DNA of 64,000 bases from UBA1858 sp963976865. Its GTDB lineage: Bacteria > Pseudomonadota > Gammaproteobacteria > UBA4575. The first letter of the stretch is position 1. Every line of letters begins with the position of its first letter. Of this stretch, positions 33,916 through 42,875 are shown in pieces. Location: assembly GCA_963976865.1 (NCBI GenBank), contig CAXBLY010000007.1, positions 1-64,000 of the forward strand, given 5' to 3'. The translations under genes and the position numbers were made by a program. The notes below the pieces were generated by a model that was not told the origin of the DNA, made no database searches, and saw nothing but the letters and a program-made list of their open reading frames with translations.

Positions 33916-35117
33916 TGAGGATAGCACTTGTAGATAATATGAATAATAATTTTTTTGCTATGGCTAGATATCTGCGAATGTTTAATGCTGATGTTAGCTT
34001 GTATGTTATGCCTGGCAGTCCAAATCACTTTTCACCCCAGGAAGATACGTTTAAGAATCTAGAAGAACTAACTTGGATTAAAGAATTTCCGATTGATTAT
34101 CGTAAAGATTGGTTTTTTATAAACAGAAGATCATTGGATCTTATACGAGGTGAGTTTCGCGAATACGATAGAATTGTTGTTTGTGGCGTTGCTCTAGGAC
34201 TGCTTAATCAGTCTGGAATAAAGTGTGACTTATTCATACCTTATGGAGGTGATCTAATTAATGATCCATTTTTTCGTATCCCTAAAACAAGAAGCATAAA
34301 AAAATTTTTGCGGAAGTTGGCTCAAGAACCATTTAAAAATAGGTATCAAAAAAAAGGTATTCGAGAATGTGGCTCAATAATATCGAATAATAATTGGAGT
34401 GTTGCAGATAAAGCGTTAAATATGCTTGGTAGAGAATCGGTAAATATGCCTCGATTGATGGTGTTTATTGAAAAAGAGGAAAGTAAAGTAGATAGAAGGT
34501 GGGAGTTCATGGATAGTCATGACTTTGTTGTATTCAGTCCTACTAGACATTTGTGGAAAACTAATGCAGAACCTCTGCCAGATTTTAAAAAAGAAGGTGG
34601 TGCAAAGCGGAATGATAGGCTTATACGTGCTTTTGCTAGCATAGTCTCTGAAGGTATATATAAAACTCCGCTGCTGATATTGTTCGAATATGGTTCAGAT
34701 GTTGAGGAGTCGAAAAAACTTATCAAAGAATTAGGTATGTTTAATAATGTTGTGTGGATGAAGATGCAACCCAGAAAATTTTTAATTCGTGGTATGGCTA
34801 AAGCAACATTTATAGCTGATCAATTTAGGATGGGCATGTGTGCAACATCTGCTGGTACAACTAATGAAGCGCTGGCTGTTGGTGTGCCAGTAATCACAAA
34901 CACCGATGGCGCTATATACAATGATAGTGATCCATATTTTGAGGCACCAATACTACAGGCTCTTACCGAGGAAGAAATATACTCTTATCTCAAAGATTAT
35001 TACAGTAATCCTGAAAAGTATCTAGATTTGAAGGATAAAAGTGTGCAGTGGTTTAATCGTAACTTGGGTAATGGGCTTGCAATAAAATACATGGAAATAT
35101 TGGAATTGATTAGGTAG
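33912..35117 (+). CDS. Putative GT-B glycosyltransferase, paralogue of the 35157 gene
   Basis: A 401-residue protein I cannot assign to a named family. It has a Rossmann-like N-terminus (RIALVDNMNNNFFAMARYLR) and a GT4-like C-terminal half with FSPTRHLWK, LILFEYGSDVEESKKLIKEL, WMKMQPRKFL and IADQFRMGMCATSAGTTNEAL followed by VGVPVIT. The same ordered motifs recur in the protein encoded convergently at 35157-36623. The first ATG overlaps the formyltransferase stop; a second ATG at 33915 fits the AGGA site slightly better. A role in assembling the glycan is inferred. Confidence 0.65.
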   Translation: MMRIALVDNMNNNFFAMARYLRMFNADVSLYVMPGSPNHFSPQEDTFKNLEELTWIKEFPIDYRKDWFFINRRSLDLIRGEFREYDRIVVCGVALGLLNQSGIKCDLFIPYGGDLINDPFFRIPKTRSIKKFLRKLAQEPFKNRYQKKGIRECGSIISNNNWSVADKALNMLGRESVNMPRLMVFIEKEESKVDRRWEFMDSHDFVVFSPTRHLWKTNAEPLPDFKKEGGAKRNDRLIRAFASIVSEGIYKTPLLILFEYGSDVEESKKLIKELGMFNNVVWMKMQPRKFLIRGMAKATFIADQFRMGMCATSAGTTNEALAVGVPVITNTDGAIYNDSDPYFEAPILQALTEEEIYSYLKDYYSNPEKYLDLKDKSVQWFNRNLGNGLAIKYMEILELIR

Positions 35118-35156
35118 TGGTTTAGTTGAGAAAAGCTATTATTAATATGGTGTATA

Positions 35157-36623
35157 TCATATGTTTTTTAATGCCGCATTGTATGCCTCGGTTAACTTGC
35201 CAATTACAACTTTATTTGAGTGGTAGTTGTTGTACCACTCAACTCCTTTCTTTGAAACCTTCTTAAGGAGGTTTGGGTTCTCGTAGTATTTGCAGAGTAA
35301 ATTGCTCACCTCGTCCGAATTGCTGCAATTTAATACTGGTGGTGGATTTGGAAAGCACCATTCTAGTAATGTCGTCTCTAAATAAATCATACATGGCGTA
35401 CCTGCCATTAAGCTTTTTGGCATTATGCTGCCAAATGCGCCTATCGAAAATTGGTCAGCAACAATATGTGAGGTTCTTATATAGCTCATCATTAGTGTAT
35501 GTGGCTGTGGATCAATCCATTCAATGTATTTTTCGATGTTTAAGTGTTTAATAAGAGTTTTAGACTTCTCGACATGTCGGCCCCACTCGACGAGTATTAG
35601 TTTTGTGTCAGCGTTAGTTTTATTGGTGAAATCAGAGAATCCTTCAAGAAAAATATCATTGCCTTTATCCCAATGTAGATCCCGTTTTGATGACCAATCA
35701 TGTCGTGCTGGATGATAAATAACAAATTTTGATTTGTGTTTCTCATATAGGTGTTTGTCAAGATCATTTTTTTGGTTGTGGCTTTCGTTTATTGGGTGAG
35801 GTACGTAAGTGTAATTTTTAAGATTTAATTTTTTCGCAGCAACAATGTTATCAGAATTTGTGATAATAACGTGGTTGGCTTTCTGGTAAGTAATTTTGCA
35901 GAGCTTGCCAAGGTAGTTATTCTCGAAAGGCATGGTTCTGATTGTCCCGTGCTCAAATGCGACGTATGGTTTATTGTGGATTAACGCATAGATTCCATCA
36001 TAAGCGTAGCCATGAACAATATCATAATGAGCAAGGAGTTTTTGCCACGTTCTATAATCTTTAATTAGTTTGCTTAGCTCAAACCGTGTAAATTTGTTCT
36101 TTAAATCAATATTTAATACACCAAATTCCTTTTCATGCTTGGAGATTATGATTCTAGCTCTGATAGGTTTAATTGTGAATTTTTTTGTGTATTTATATGT
36201 ATCTTGTAAAAATCTAGGAGTAACTATTTTGATTATTTTATTTAGCTTGTTTTTGATATTAGTGGCTTTCTTATTAGATGACTGGGTTGTCTCATATTTA
36301 TGGGAAGTAGCTTTGTTGTTTGCAGTGTGAAGTGCAGTCTTTGATTGTAGAATATCATTTATTACAATGCGCTTGTGACCTTGATAAAACCATTTTGGTC
36401 TTTGGTAATCTCCAAGATTGATATTTTCCCAGTCGGGTGCAAAGTGATCTATGTGGCTGCTGTCGAAAATCGCATCTTCCCACTCTGGACAAGACATTAT
36501 ATGTGTGTAATCTATACATAGGACATCGCAACTAAAGTTGCCTGTTTCATTTAGCATCTTGGCATTTAGAAAAGCATTATTTGCTATGTTTCCTATGTGG
36601 AGAATCTTTAATTTTTTTTTCAT
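35157..36623 (-). CDS. Putative GT-B glycosyltransferase (minus strand)
   Basis: A 488-residue protein on the opposite strand to nearly all the glycan genes. Shared with the 33912 product are HPARHDW, the EWGRHVEKSKTLIKHL segment, WIDPQPHTLMMSYI and VADQFSIGAFGSIMPKSLMAGTPCMIY, so the two are paralogues. Residues about 85-170 form a lysine- and asparagine-rich insertion with low complexity, absent from the shorter paralogue. Its stop lies about 40 bases from the stop of the convergent gene. Function beyond a likely glycosyltransferase is unknown. Confidence 0.65.
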   Translation of the reverse strand: MKKKLKILHIGNIANNAFLNAKMLNETGNFSCDVLCIDYTHIMSCPEWEDAIFDSSHIDHFAPDWENINLGDYQRPKWFYQGHKRIVINDILQSKTALHTANNKATSHKYETTQSSNKKATNIKNKLNKIIKIVTPRFLQDTYKYTKKFTIKPIRARIIISKHEKEFGVLNIDLKNKFTRFELSKLIKDYRTWQKLLAHYDIVHGYAYDGIYALIHNKPYVAFEHGTIRTMPFENNYLGKLCKITYQKANHVIITNSDNIVAAKKLNLKNYTYVPHPINESHNQKNDLDKHLYEKHKSKFVIYHPARHDWSSKRDLHWDKGNDIFLEGFSDFTNKTNADTKLILVEWGRHVEKSKTLIKHLNIEKYIEWIDPQPHTLMMSYIRTSHIVADQFSIGAFGSIMPKSLMAGTPCMIYLETTLLEWCFPNPPPVLNCSNSDEVSNLLCKYYENPNLLKKVSKKGVEWYNNYHSNKVVIGKLTEAYNAALKNI

Positions 36624-37005
36624 AAATATATGTCTTGTATTGACTGAATGGCTAGATTGTTCTCAAGCATAATATTTCTGACAGTTGCTTTATTGGTCAA
36701 ACGAGGGATAAGTTTGTGGTTAATATTTTACGCGCTTATAAATATTGTATATTGCAAATAATAATAATGATAGAGGTGAGGGCTATGTGCTTTCGTGGAG
36801 CGATGATATTAGCTGGAAAATGGATGCGGGGAAGACTCTGCATTAAAATCTGGTGAATAGGCGATTGTTGTTATTATGATGACATAGCCAAATTTATAAC
36901 TTGGCTATGTTTGCAGTATAACTATAATGTATACTTTCAATAGAATTACAATTACTTAATTCATGTCAATGTTTAGTGGACACTAGATTAAATACTCCTT
37001 AGCTT
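36624..37005. other. 382-base AT-rich spacer between divergent glycan genes
   Basis: No gene is seen here. It separates the minus-strand GT from the next plus-strand operon, so it must hold two promoters, but none stands out. A hairpin with 10-bp arms ACATAGCCAA/TTGGCTATGT lies at 36882-36910 with a nine-base loop and no T run. The small palindrome TAGTG-GA-CACTA lies just before the following gene. Vestiges of a deleted gene cannot be excluded. Confidence 0.4.
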
Positions 37006-38103
37006 ATGAATAATTTAACAATTCTTTTGCCTACTCGAAATCGTGCTGAATTCCTTAAACGCGCTCTGGAATTCTACAGTTTCAATCGGCTCGGCGCAAA
37101 AATTATAGTTGGAGATTCATCATCCGATAATCAGTCAAAAGCTCTTATTGCAGAATATACTTCTCGCCTAGATATCGTCTATTTATCTTATCCTTTTGAA
37201 GCAGATATAGTGGATAAATGGATTGATATGTTTGGGCATGCTAAATCTGAACTTATTCTCTCAATCAGCGATGATGATTTATTTTTTGTTGAAGGTATAA
37301 AGGATGCGTGTAAATTTCTTGACAATCATAAAGATTATTCTGCTAGCGGTGGACAGTCTATGTTATTTACTATTGATAACGATGATATATATGGGAATAT
37401 ATCATCGTGGAGGTGCGAAAAACTTCAATCTGTAAAGCTTGGTACACCTGAGCTTCGTATTCATGAAAAACTCGCAAATTATAATGCATCATGGTATTTA
37501 GTACACCGTCATGCTGTTTTAGAAAGGTTTGTTGAAGCATTAAAAAGCAAAAGAGATGTGATTGATCTGTGGTTACCTGAACTTATAGAAAGTTCTTTCA
37601 GTGCAATATATGGGAAAATACGTGTTCAAAATAGACCGTTTATGTACAGACAAATTCATGCTCGGAGAACTGCATCATCTACAAAAAACCACCCACAGAA
37701 TATTCTCGAATGGTTAGTGTCTGAAGGAGCAAAAAAGCGTAATGAAGCGTTTGTTGATGTTGTTTCCGACGAGTTAACTCATGTATCGAGCTACGATAAA
37801 GCGGTGGCTAAGCAAAAAGTAGAACAATATTTTTGGTGCTATGTTGCTTATACTTTTTATTGCCTTTATGTTCCCCCAAAAAATGTAATGTCGATGGCGT
37901 TTTCTCGATATCATGTAATTAAAAAGTTGCGTAAAATTAGGAAAAAATTGCATAAATTTAAAATCACGGGAATGATACATGAGATGTTGAATTCAAAAGA
38001 AACTGTGCCTTATGTTGAATTGCCTCTAATTAAAAAATTATCCTATAATAGATATTTGCATGAGGTTGAGGAATTTGTGAGAGAAGAACATAATTATTTG
38101 TAA
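37006..38103 (+). CDS. GT-A glycosyltransferase, TIGR00180-like
   Basis: A predicted GT-A enzyme using a nucleotide sugar and a divalent metal. The 365-residue product begins NLTILLPTRNRAEFLKRAL, a GT2-like nucleotide-binding start, and has the metal-binding DDD at 89-91 in LSISDDDLFFVEG. The pattern resembles the TIGR00180 group of bacterial glycosyltransferases. The C-terminal third is basic (KKLRKIRKKLHKFKI), suggesting membrane association. It precedes the CDP-sugar genes by 84 bases and could be the transferase for that sugar; this is inference. Confidence 0.75.
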   Translation: MNNLTILLPTRNRAEFLKRALEFYSFNRLGAKIIVGDSSSDNQSKALIAEYTSRLDIVYLSYPFEADIVDKWIDMFGHAKSELILSISDDDLFFVEGIKDACKFLDNHKDYSASGGQSMLFTIDNDDIYGNISSWRCEKLQSVKLGTPELRIHEKLANYNASWYLVHRHAVLERFVEALKSKRDVIDLWLPELIESSFSAIYGKIRVQNRPFMYRQIHARRTASSTKNHPQNILEWLVSEGAKKRNEAFVDVVSDELTHVSSYDKAVAKQKVEQYFWCYVAYTFYCLYVPPKNVMSMAFSRYHVIKKLRKIRKKLHKFKITGMIHEMLNSKETVPYVELPLIKKLSYNRYLHEVEEFVREEHNYL

Positions 38104-38187
38104 TTATAAGTGCGTTGCTTGGATTAAAATTCTTCTAATGCTAATTATACTCCACAGGTAAATTATAATTAAGAGGCCTATCGTTAT

Positions 38188-38955
38188 ATGAAAGCAGTTA
38201 TTTTAGCGGGTGGACTTGGTACGCGCATAAGCGAAGAATCCCACTTGAAACCAAAGCCAATGATAGAGATTGGCGGTAGGCCTATTTTATGGCATATCAT
38301 GAAGCTGTATGGAGAATATGGTATTAATGAGTTTGTAATTTGCTGTGGTTACAAGGGCTATTTAATTAAAGAATATTTTGCGAATTATTTTTTACACATG
38401 TCAGATGTTACGTTTGATATGTCGAAAAATGAAATGGTAGTGCACAATCAATTTGCTGAACCCTGGTTGGTAACATTAGTTGATACAGGGGAGTTTACAC
38501 AAACCGGAGGAAGAATTAAGCGCATACAAGAGCATATTGATAGCACATTTCTTCTGACTTATGGTGATGGCGTTAGTGATTTAAATATTCAAAAGTTAAT
38601 TGATTTTCACGCGAAGCAGAAAACTATCGCTACAGTCACCGCAGTGCAGCCATCAGGCAGGTTTGGTTCAGTTGAAATCGAAGGTGATCGCGTTAAAACA
38701 TTCTTGGAAAAGCCTCATGGTGATGGGCGTTGGGTGAGTGGTGGCTTTTTTGTTTGTGAAACAGAAGTTTTTGATAGAATTGATGGTGATGATACTGTTT
38801 GGGAGCTAAACCCGCTCGAAAATTTAGCGCGTGATCATCAGCTTTCTGTCTTTAAACATAGTGGATTTTGGTCTTCTATGGATACCTTGCGTGATAGAAC
38901 GTACCTAGAGAAAAAATGGGCAGCCAATGAGGCTCCTTGGAAAGTTTGGGGGTGA
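38188..38955 (+). CDS. rfbF: Glucose-1-phosphate cytidylyltransferase
   Basis: RfbF makes CDP-glucose from glucose-1-phosphate and CTP, the entry step to CDP-linked deoxy sugars. The 255-residue product has the nucleotidyltransferase signature MKAVILAGGLGTRISEES (GGLGTR at 8-13), KPKPMIEIGGRPILWHIMK and the YGDGVSDLN metal site. Length matches the family (257). AGAGG precedes the ATG. The gene overlaps rfbG by a GTGA junction and opens a tight operon of sugar-modifying genes. Confidence 0.95.
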   Translation: MKAVILAGGLGTRISEESHLKPKPMIEIGGRPILWHIMKLYGEYGINEFVICCGYKGYLIKEYFANYFLHMSDVTFDMSKNEMVVHNQFAEPWLVTLVDTGEFTQTGGRIKRIQEHIDSTFLLTYGDGVSDLNIQKLIDFHAKQKTIATVTAVQPSGRFGSVEIEGDRVKTFLEKPHGDGRWVSGGFFVCETEVFDRIDGDDTVWELNPLENLARDHQLSVFKHSGFWSSMDTLRDRTYLEKKWAANEAPWKVWG

Positions 38956-40004
38956 GTAGTTTTTGGGCGAGTAAGCGTGTCCTTGTCACGGGGCATACTG
39001 GCTTTAAAGGGAGCTGGTTAAATTTACTGCTGAATGAATTTGGAGCTCATGTGTATGGTTATGCGCTGGAACCAGAGCCCCATGCAATATTATTCCAGCA
39101 GCTAAAACTTCATGATCAATCAGGCCATTTTATTGGAGATATTTTAGATCAAAATTTATTGATGGAAAAAGTTTCAGGGATCCAGCCCGATATCGTGTTT
39201 CACCTTGCTGCTCAACCATTAGTGCGGCGTTCATATAGAGAGCCAAGAGATACTTGGCAAACCAATGTAATGGGGACTATCAATCTACTTGAGTCAGTAA
39301 GACGATTAAGTCGTAAATGCTCGGTTATTATCGTTACTACAGATAAGGTATACGACAATATAAATGCTAATCAGGCATACTCAGAAGTTGATCGCTTGGG
39401 CGGTCATGACCCTTATAGCTCTAGTAAGGCGGCAACAGAACTTCTTGTGAATAGCTGGAGAAGTTCATTTTTTTCTACTAATTCAAATATTAAACTCGCA
39501 TCTGTAAGGGCAGGTAATGTCATTGGAGGAGGAGATTGGTCAGAAGATAGGATTGTTCCAGATTTAATCAGAGCTGTTTCTGCGAATAACGAACTTGTTG
39601 TTAGAAATCCTGCGTCAATTAGGCCGTGGCAACATGTGCTTGACCCATTGTTTGGCTACCTAGTGCTTGCTGAGAAATTATATTCTAGTCACAACTCAGA
39701 ATTACAAGGAGCCTTTAATTTTGGTCCGGATGGAGAAGGTGTACGTACAGTAAAGGAGCTAATTGAGCAAGCATTTTTAACTTGGCCGGGCAAATTAAAA
39801 AACTGTGAATCTCATGATCAATTGCATGAAGAGAAATTGCTTTGTCTGAATATTAATAAAGCAAAAGAAAAATTGGCATGGTCTCCTAAGTGGGACTTTG
39901 AGCAAAGCGTATTCGAAACTATTTCATGGTATAAGGAAGTAGAATCAGGATATTCACCTATTGATGTAACATTGAGCCAAATAAACAAGTTTGCAAGTTC
40001 ATGA
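38952..40004 (+). CDS. rfbG: CDP-glucose 4,6-dehydratase
   Basis: RfbG converts CDP-glucose to CDP-4-keto-6-deoxyglucose using bound NAD. I start it at GTG 38952, which overlaps the rfbF stop and has GGAAAG eight bases upstream, giving 350 residues beginning MSSFWASKRVLVTGHTGFKG; a TTG at 38937 is possible but less likely. The NAD loop GHTGFKG (14-20) and TTDKVYDN are diagnostic, and the catalytic YSSSK is present. It overlaps the epimerase gene by four bases. Confidence 0.93.
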   Translation: MSSFWASKRVLVTGHTGFKGSWLNLLLNEFGAHVYGYALEPEPHAILFQQLKLHDQSGHFIGDILDQNLLMEKVSGIQPDIVFHLAAQPLVRRSYREPRDTWQTNVMGTINLLESVRRLSRKCSVIIVTTDKVYDNINANQAYSEVDRLGGHDPYSSSKAATELLVNSWRSSFFSTNSNIKLASVRAGNVIGGGDWSEDRIVPDLIRAVSANNELVVRNPASIRPWQHVLDPLFGYLVLAEKLYSSHNSELQGAFNFGPDGEGVRTVKELIEQAFLTWPGKLKNCESHDQLHEEKLLCLNINKAKEKLAWSPKWDFEQSVFETISWYKEVESGYSPIDVTLSQINKFASS

Positions 40005-40549
40005 AGTTTACATCATTAGAGCTAATGGGCGCTTATCTTATAGATATTGAAAAACATGAAGACGATCGTGGTTTTTTTGCCCGTTGTTTTTGCAAGCATG
40101 AATTTTCGGGCCATGGGTTAGAAACTGACTGGGTACAAATGAATAATACATTAAGCCGAGATATAGGGACGTTGAGAGGCATGCATTTTCAGTATCCACC
40201 TAAAGCAGAAGCCAAGATTATTCGCTGTTTGCGTGGTGCAGTATGGGATGTGATTGTAGATTTGAGGGAAGGCTCCCCCACTCTTGGAAAATGGTTTGGC
40301 GTAGAAATAAACGATATTAATAGAACGATGGTGTACGTACCTAAAGGATTTGCACATGGCTTTCAGACATTGCAAGCAAACTCCGAATTACTGTATTGGC
40401 ATTCGGAATATTACGATGCTGAAGAGGAAGGTGGGTTGCATTACGATGACCCGGATGTAGGGATAGACTGGCCAATGTCCGTCTCCCAACTATCAGTGCG
40501 AGATAGTAAACATCCGCAGTTAAAAGAATTACCTTTAATTAGTATATGA
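40001..40549 (+). CDS. RmlC-type 4-keto-6-deoxysugar 3,5-epimerase
   Basis: A cupin-fold epimerase of the dTDP-4-dehydrorhamnose 3,5-epimerase family, 182 residues. LRGMHFQYPP carries the catalytic histidine, KGFAHGFQTL the second conserved histidine region, and HYDDPDVGIDWP the C-terminal signature. Lying between rfbG and a C-methyltransferase gene, it probably works on the CDP-4-keto-6-deoxy sugar, at C3, C5 or both, rather than on the dTDP-rhamnose precursor. No rmlA, rmlB or rmlD is in the window. Four-base overlaps on both sides imply coupled translation. Confidence 0.87.
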   Translation: MKFTSLELMGAYLIDIEKHEDDRGFFARCFCKHEFSGHGLETDWVQMNNTLSRDIGTLRGMHFQYPPKAEAKIIRCLRGAVWDVIVDLREGSPTLGKWFGVEINDINRTMVYVPKGFAHGFQTLQANSELLYWHSEYYDAEEEGGLHYDDPDVGIDWPMSVSQLSVRDSKHPQLKELPLISI

Positions 40550-41769
40550 AGTGCCGCCATTGTGAAGTAACGCTAAATCAGGTGTTCTTGGACCTTGGTT
40601 CTGCTCCGCCATCAAATGCATATCTAACTAAAGACTGGCTGGATAAGGCAGAAATTAAATATCCTCTAAAAGTATTGGTATGTTCAAATTGCTGGTTAGT
40701 GCAAACAGAAGATTATGCTAAAGCGAGTGAATTATTTAGTCCGGATTATGCATATTTCTCATCAATCTCTAAAGGATGGCTGGATCATGCAGAAGCCTAC
40801 TGCGATATGGTCACTGAGCGCTTATTGCTTGATAGTAGTAGTTTTGTCATAGAAATTGCCTCAAATGATGGTTATTTGTTAAAAAACTTTGTTGCCAGGT
40901 CTGTTCCATGTTTAGGTATAGAGCCAACAGACAGTACAGCGCGTGCTGCAGAAAATATTGGTATTCCTGTGATGAGAAAATTTTTTGGTGAAGACTTAGC
41001 TAGGAAGCTAGCAAAAACGGGTAAAACAGCAGATCTGGTTGTCGGTAATAATGTTTATGCTCATGTTCCAGATGTTAACGATTTCACTCGCGGCATATAT
41101 GCCATTCTTAAAGAAGATGGGGTTGTAACGCTGGAGTTCCCTCATCTTTTGAGGCTAATAGAGTTTAGTCAGTTCGACACAGTTTATCACGAGCATTTTT
41201 CTTACTTTTCACTCATGACAGTGAAGCATATTTTTGAAAAGTCTGGATTGCGAATCTTTGATGTCGAGGAGATTTCAACACATGGTGGAAGTCTGAGGGT
41301 TTTTGGATGTCGTGCAGAATCTGGTTACAACGAACAACCTTCTGTTGCCGCTGTTTTGAATGAGGAGTTAAATCGAGGTTTAAATTCAATTGATGCTTAT
41401 AAGGGTATTCAGTCGGCTGCAGACAGGATAAGTGGCGAGCTAAAAGCTTTTCTTTTGGAGCAAAGAAAAAAACAGAAATTGGTCGCTGGTTACGGTGCAG
41501 CAGCCAAAGGAAATACATTATTAAATTATGCGGGTGTCAATGCAGAGTTAATACCGTTTATTAGTGATGCAGCAGAATCAAAGCAGAAAAAATTTATGCC
41601 TGGGAGTCATATCCCGATAGTGTCACCGCAGGCGATAATAGATAACAAGCCTGACTTTGTTATCATTTTTCCCTGGAATATAGCAGCAGAAGTACAAAAT
41701 AAGCTTGCTTATATCCGTAAATGGGGCGGAAAGTTTGTAACAGCAGTTCCGAAGTTAAAAATTTCATGA
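40546..41769 (+). CDS. NDP-sugar C-methyltransferase (TylC3/NovU type)
   Basis: A SAM-dependent enzyme that adds a methyl branch to a ring carbon (usually C3) of a 4-keto-6-deoxy nucleotide sugar. The 407-residue product has all three parts of the family. An N-terminal zinc-site region has Cys3, Cys6, Cys46 and Cys49. A methyltransferase domain has VIEIASNDGYLLKNF. A C-terminal Rossmann-like domain has VAGYGAAAKGNTLLNYAG. The YHEHFSYFS segment is the catalytic region of TylM-like C-methyltransferases. It overlaps both neighbours by four bases. Confidence 0.88.
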   Translation: MKCRHCEVTLNQVFLDLGSAPPSNAYLTKDWLDKAEIKYPLKVLVCSNCWLVQTEDYAKASELFSPDYAYFSSISKGWLDHAEAYCDMVTERLLLDSSSFVIEIASNDGYLLKNFVARSVPCLGIEPTDSTARAAENIGIPVMRKFFGEDLARKLAKTGKTADLVVGNNVYAHVPDVNDFTRGIYAILKEDGVVTLEFPHLLRLIEFSQFDTVYHEHFSYFSLMTVKHIFEKSGLRIFDVEEISTHGGSLRVFGCRAESGYNEQPSVAAVLNEELNRGLNSIDAYKGIQSAADRISGELKAFLLEQRKKQKLVAGYGAAAKGNTLLNYAGVNAELIPFISDAAESKQKKFMPGSHIPIVSPQAIIDNKPDFVIIFPWNIAAEVQNKLAYIRKWGGKFVTAVPKLKIS

Positions 41770-42875
41770 ATTCGCGAATCCATTATACCAAACCTTCAAT
41801 CACTGAGCTTGAGATTCGGAATGCTAAAGATGCAGCTACTCATGGTTGGGGTGAGCACTGCTATGAATATATCAATCAGTTCGAAAAGCTGTTTGGTGAG
41901 TATCTGGATGTGCCTCATGTAATTGCAACATCAAGCTGTACAGGAGCACTTCATATGGGGATGTCTGCTCTTGGGATTGGTGAGGGTGATGAAGTGATAC
42001 TTGCGGATACCAATTGGATTGCTACTGCAGCACCAATAGTGCATTTAGGTGCAACTCCAGTATTTGTAGATATTCTTTCAGACTCATGGTGTATCGATCC
42101 TGCAATGGTGGAGCGAGCGATAACGCCGCGAACCAAAGCAATTATAGCTACACATCTTTATGGGAATTTATGTGATATGAATCGGCTACTCGAGATAGGG
42201 GAGCAATACTCGATTCCTGTTATTGAGGATGCTGCTGAAGCAGTAGGTTCTGAATACCACGGGAAAAAAGCAGGTAGTATGGGTGTATTTGGTACTTTTT
42301 CATTCCACGGGACTAAAACACTAACTACAGGTGAAGGTGGCGCCTTTGTGACAAGTGATGTGGAGTTATTTGAGAATGTGTTAACTCTGAGCAATCATGG
42401 GCGTACTAGAAACCAGTCAAAGCAATTTTGGCCCGATGTCATAGGTTTTAAGTATAAAATGTCTAATATTCAAGCTGCCATAGGATGTGCTCAGTTAGAG
42501 CGAGTAGCAGAATTGGTTAAGCGTAAACGAGAAATACTAAATATTTATAAAACAAATCTGTGCAGTTTGTCAGGAATAACAATGAATCCTGAGCCGCAAG
42601 GTACGATCAATGGAGCCTGGATGCCAACAGTGGTATTTTCACATGAGATCAATATGACTAGTGAGAAAATACAAAAATTGCTGGTTGAGCAAAATATTGA
42701 TGCTCGTGTTTTCTTTTGGCCTCTTAGCATGTTGCCAATGTTTGATGCGGTTGAAGAAAATAAAAATGCATATGATATTCCAGCAAGATCGATTAACTTG
42801 CCAAGTTATAACGATATACGGGAAGAAGATATATTACGTGTATGTACACTAATTAAGAGTGCTATTAATGACTGA
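41766..42875 (+). CDS. DegT/DnrJ/EryC1 PLP aminotransferase (perosamine synthase-like)
   Basis: A PLP-dependent nucleotide-sugar aminotransferase. I start at ATG 41766, in the ATGA overlap with the methyltransferase gene, giving 369 residues; an upstream in-frame ATG at 41721 would lie inside that gene. The PLP lysine is K184 in FSFHGTKTLTTGEGG, the pattern of 4-aminotransferases such as perosamine synthase, and SSCTGALH and EDAAEAVG are also present. With rfbG upstream, it probably aminates C4 of the C-methylated 4-keto sugar. A substrate other than the CDP sugar is possible. Confidence 0.87.
   Translation: MNSRIHYTKPSITELEIRNAKDAATHGWGEHCYEYINQFEKLFGEYLDVPHVIATSSCTGALHMGMSALGIGEGDEVILADTNWIATAAPIVHLGATPVFVDILSDSWCIDPAMVERAITPRTKAIIATHLYGNLCDMNRLLEIGEQYSIPVIEDAAEAVGSEYHGKKAGSMGVFGTFSFHGTKTLTTGEGGAFVTSDVELFENVLTLSNHGRTRNQSKQFWPDVIGFKYKMSNIQAAIGCAQLERVAELVKRKREILNIYKTNLCSLSGITMNPEPQGTINGAWMPTVVFSHEINMTSEKIQKLLVEQNIDARVFFWPLSMLPMFDAVEENKNAYDIPARSINLPSYNDIREEDILRVCTLIKSAIND

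Noticed and set aside
36882..36910. Intrinsic terminator or riboswitch in the spacer after the minus-strand GT
   Set aside because: The 10-bp stem has no T run on either strand and lies upstream, not downstream, of both flanking genes.
36970..36990. Insertion sequence end (TAGTGGACACTA) before the 37006 gene
   Set aside because: It is a short palindrome without a partner inverted repeat or transposase remnant nearby.
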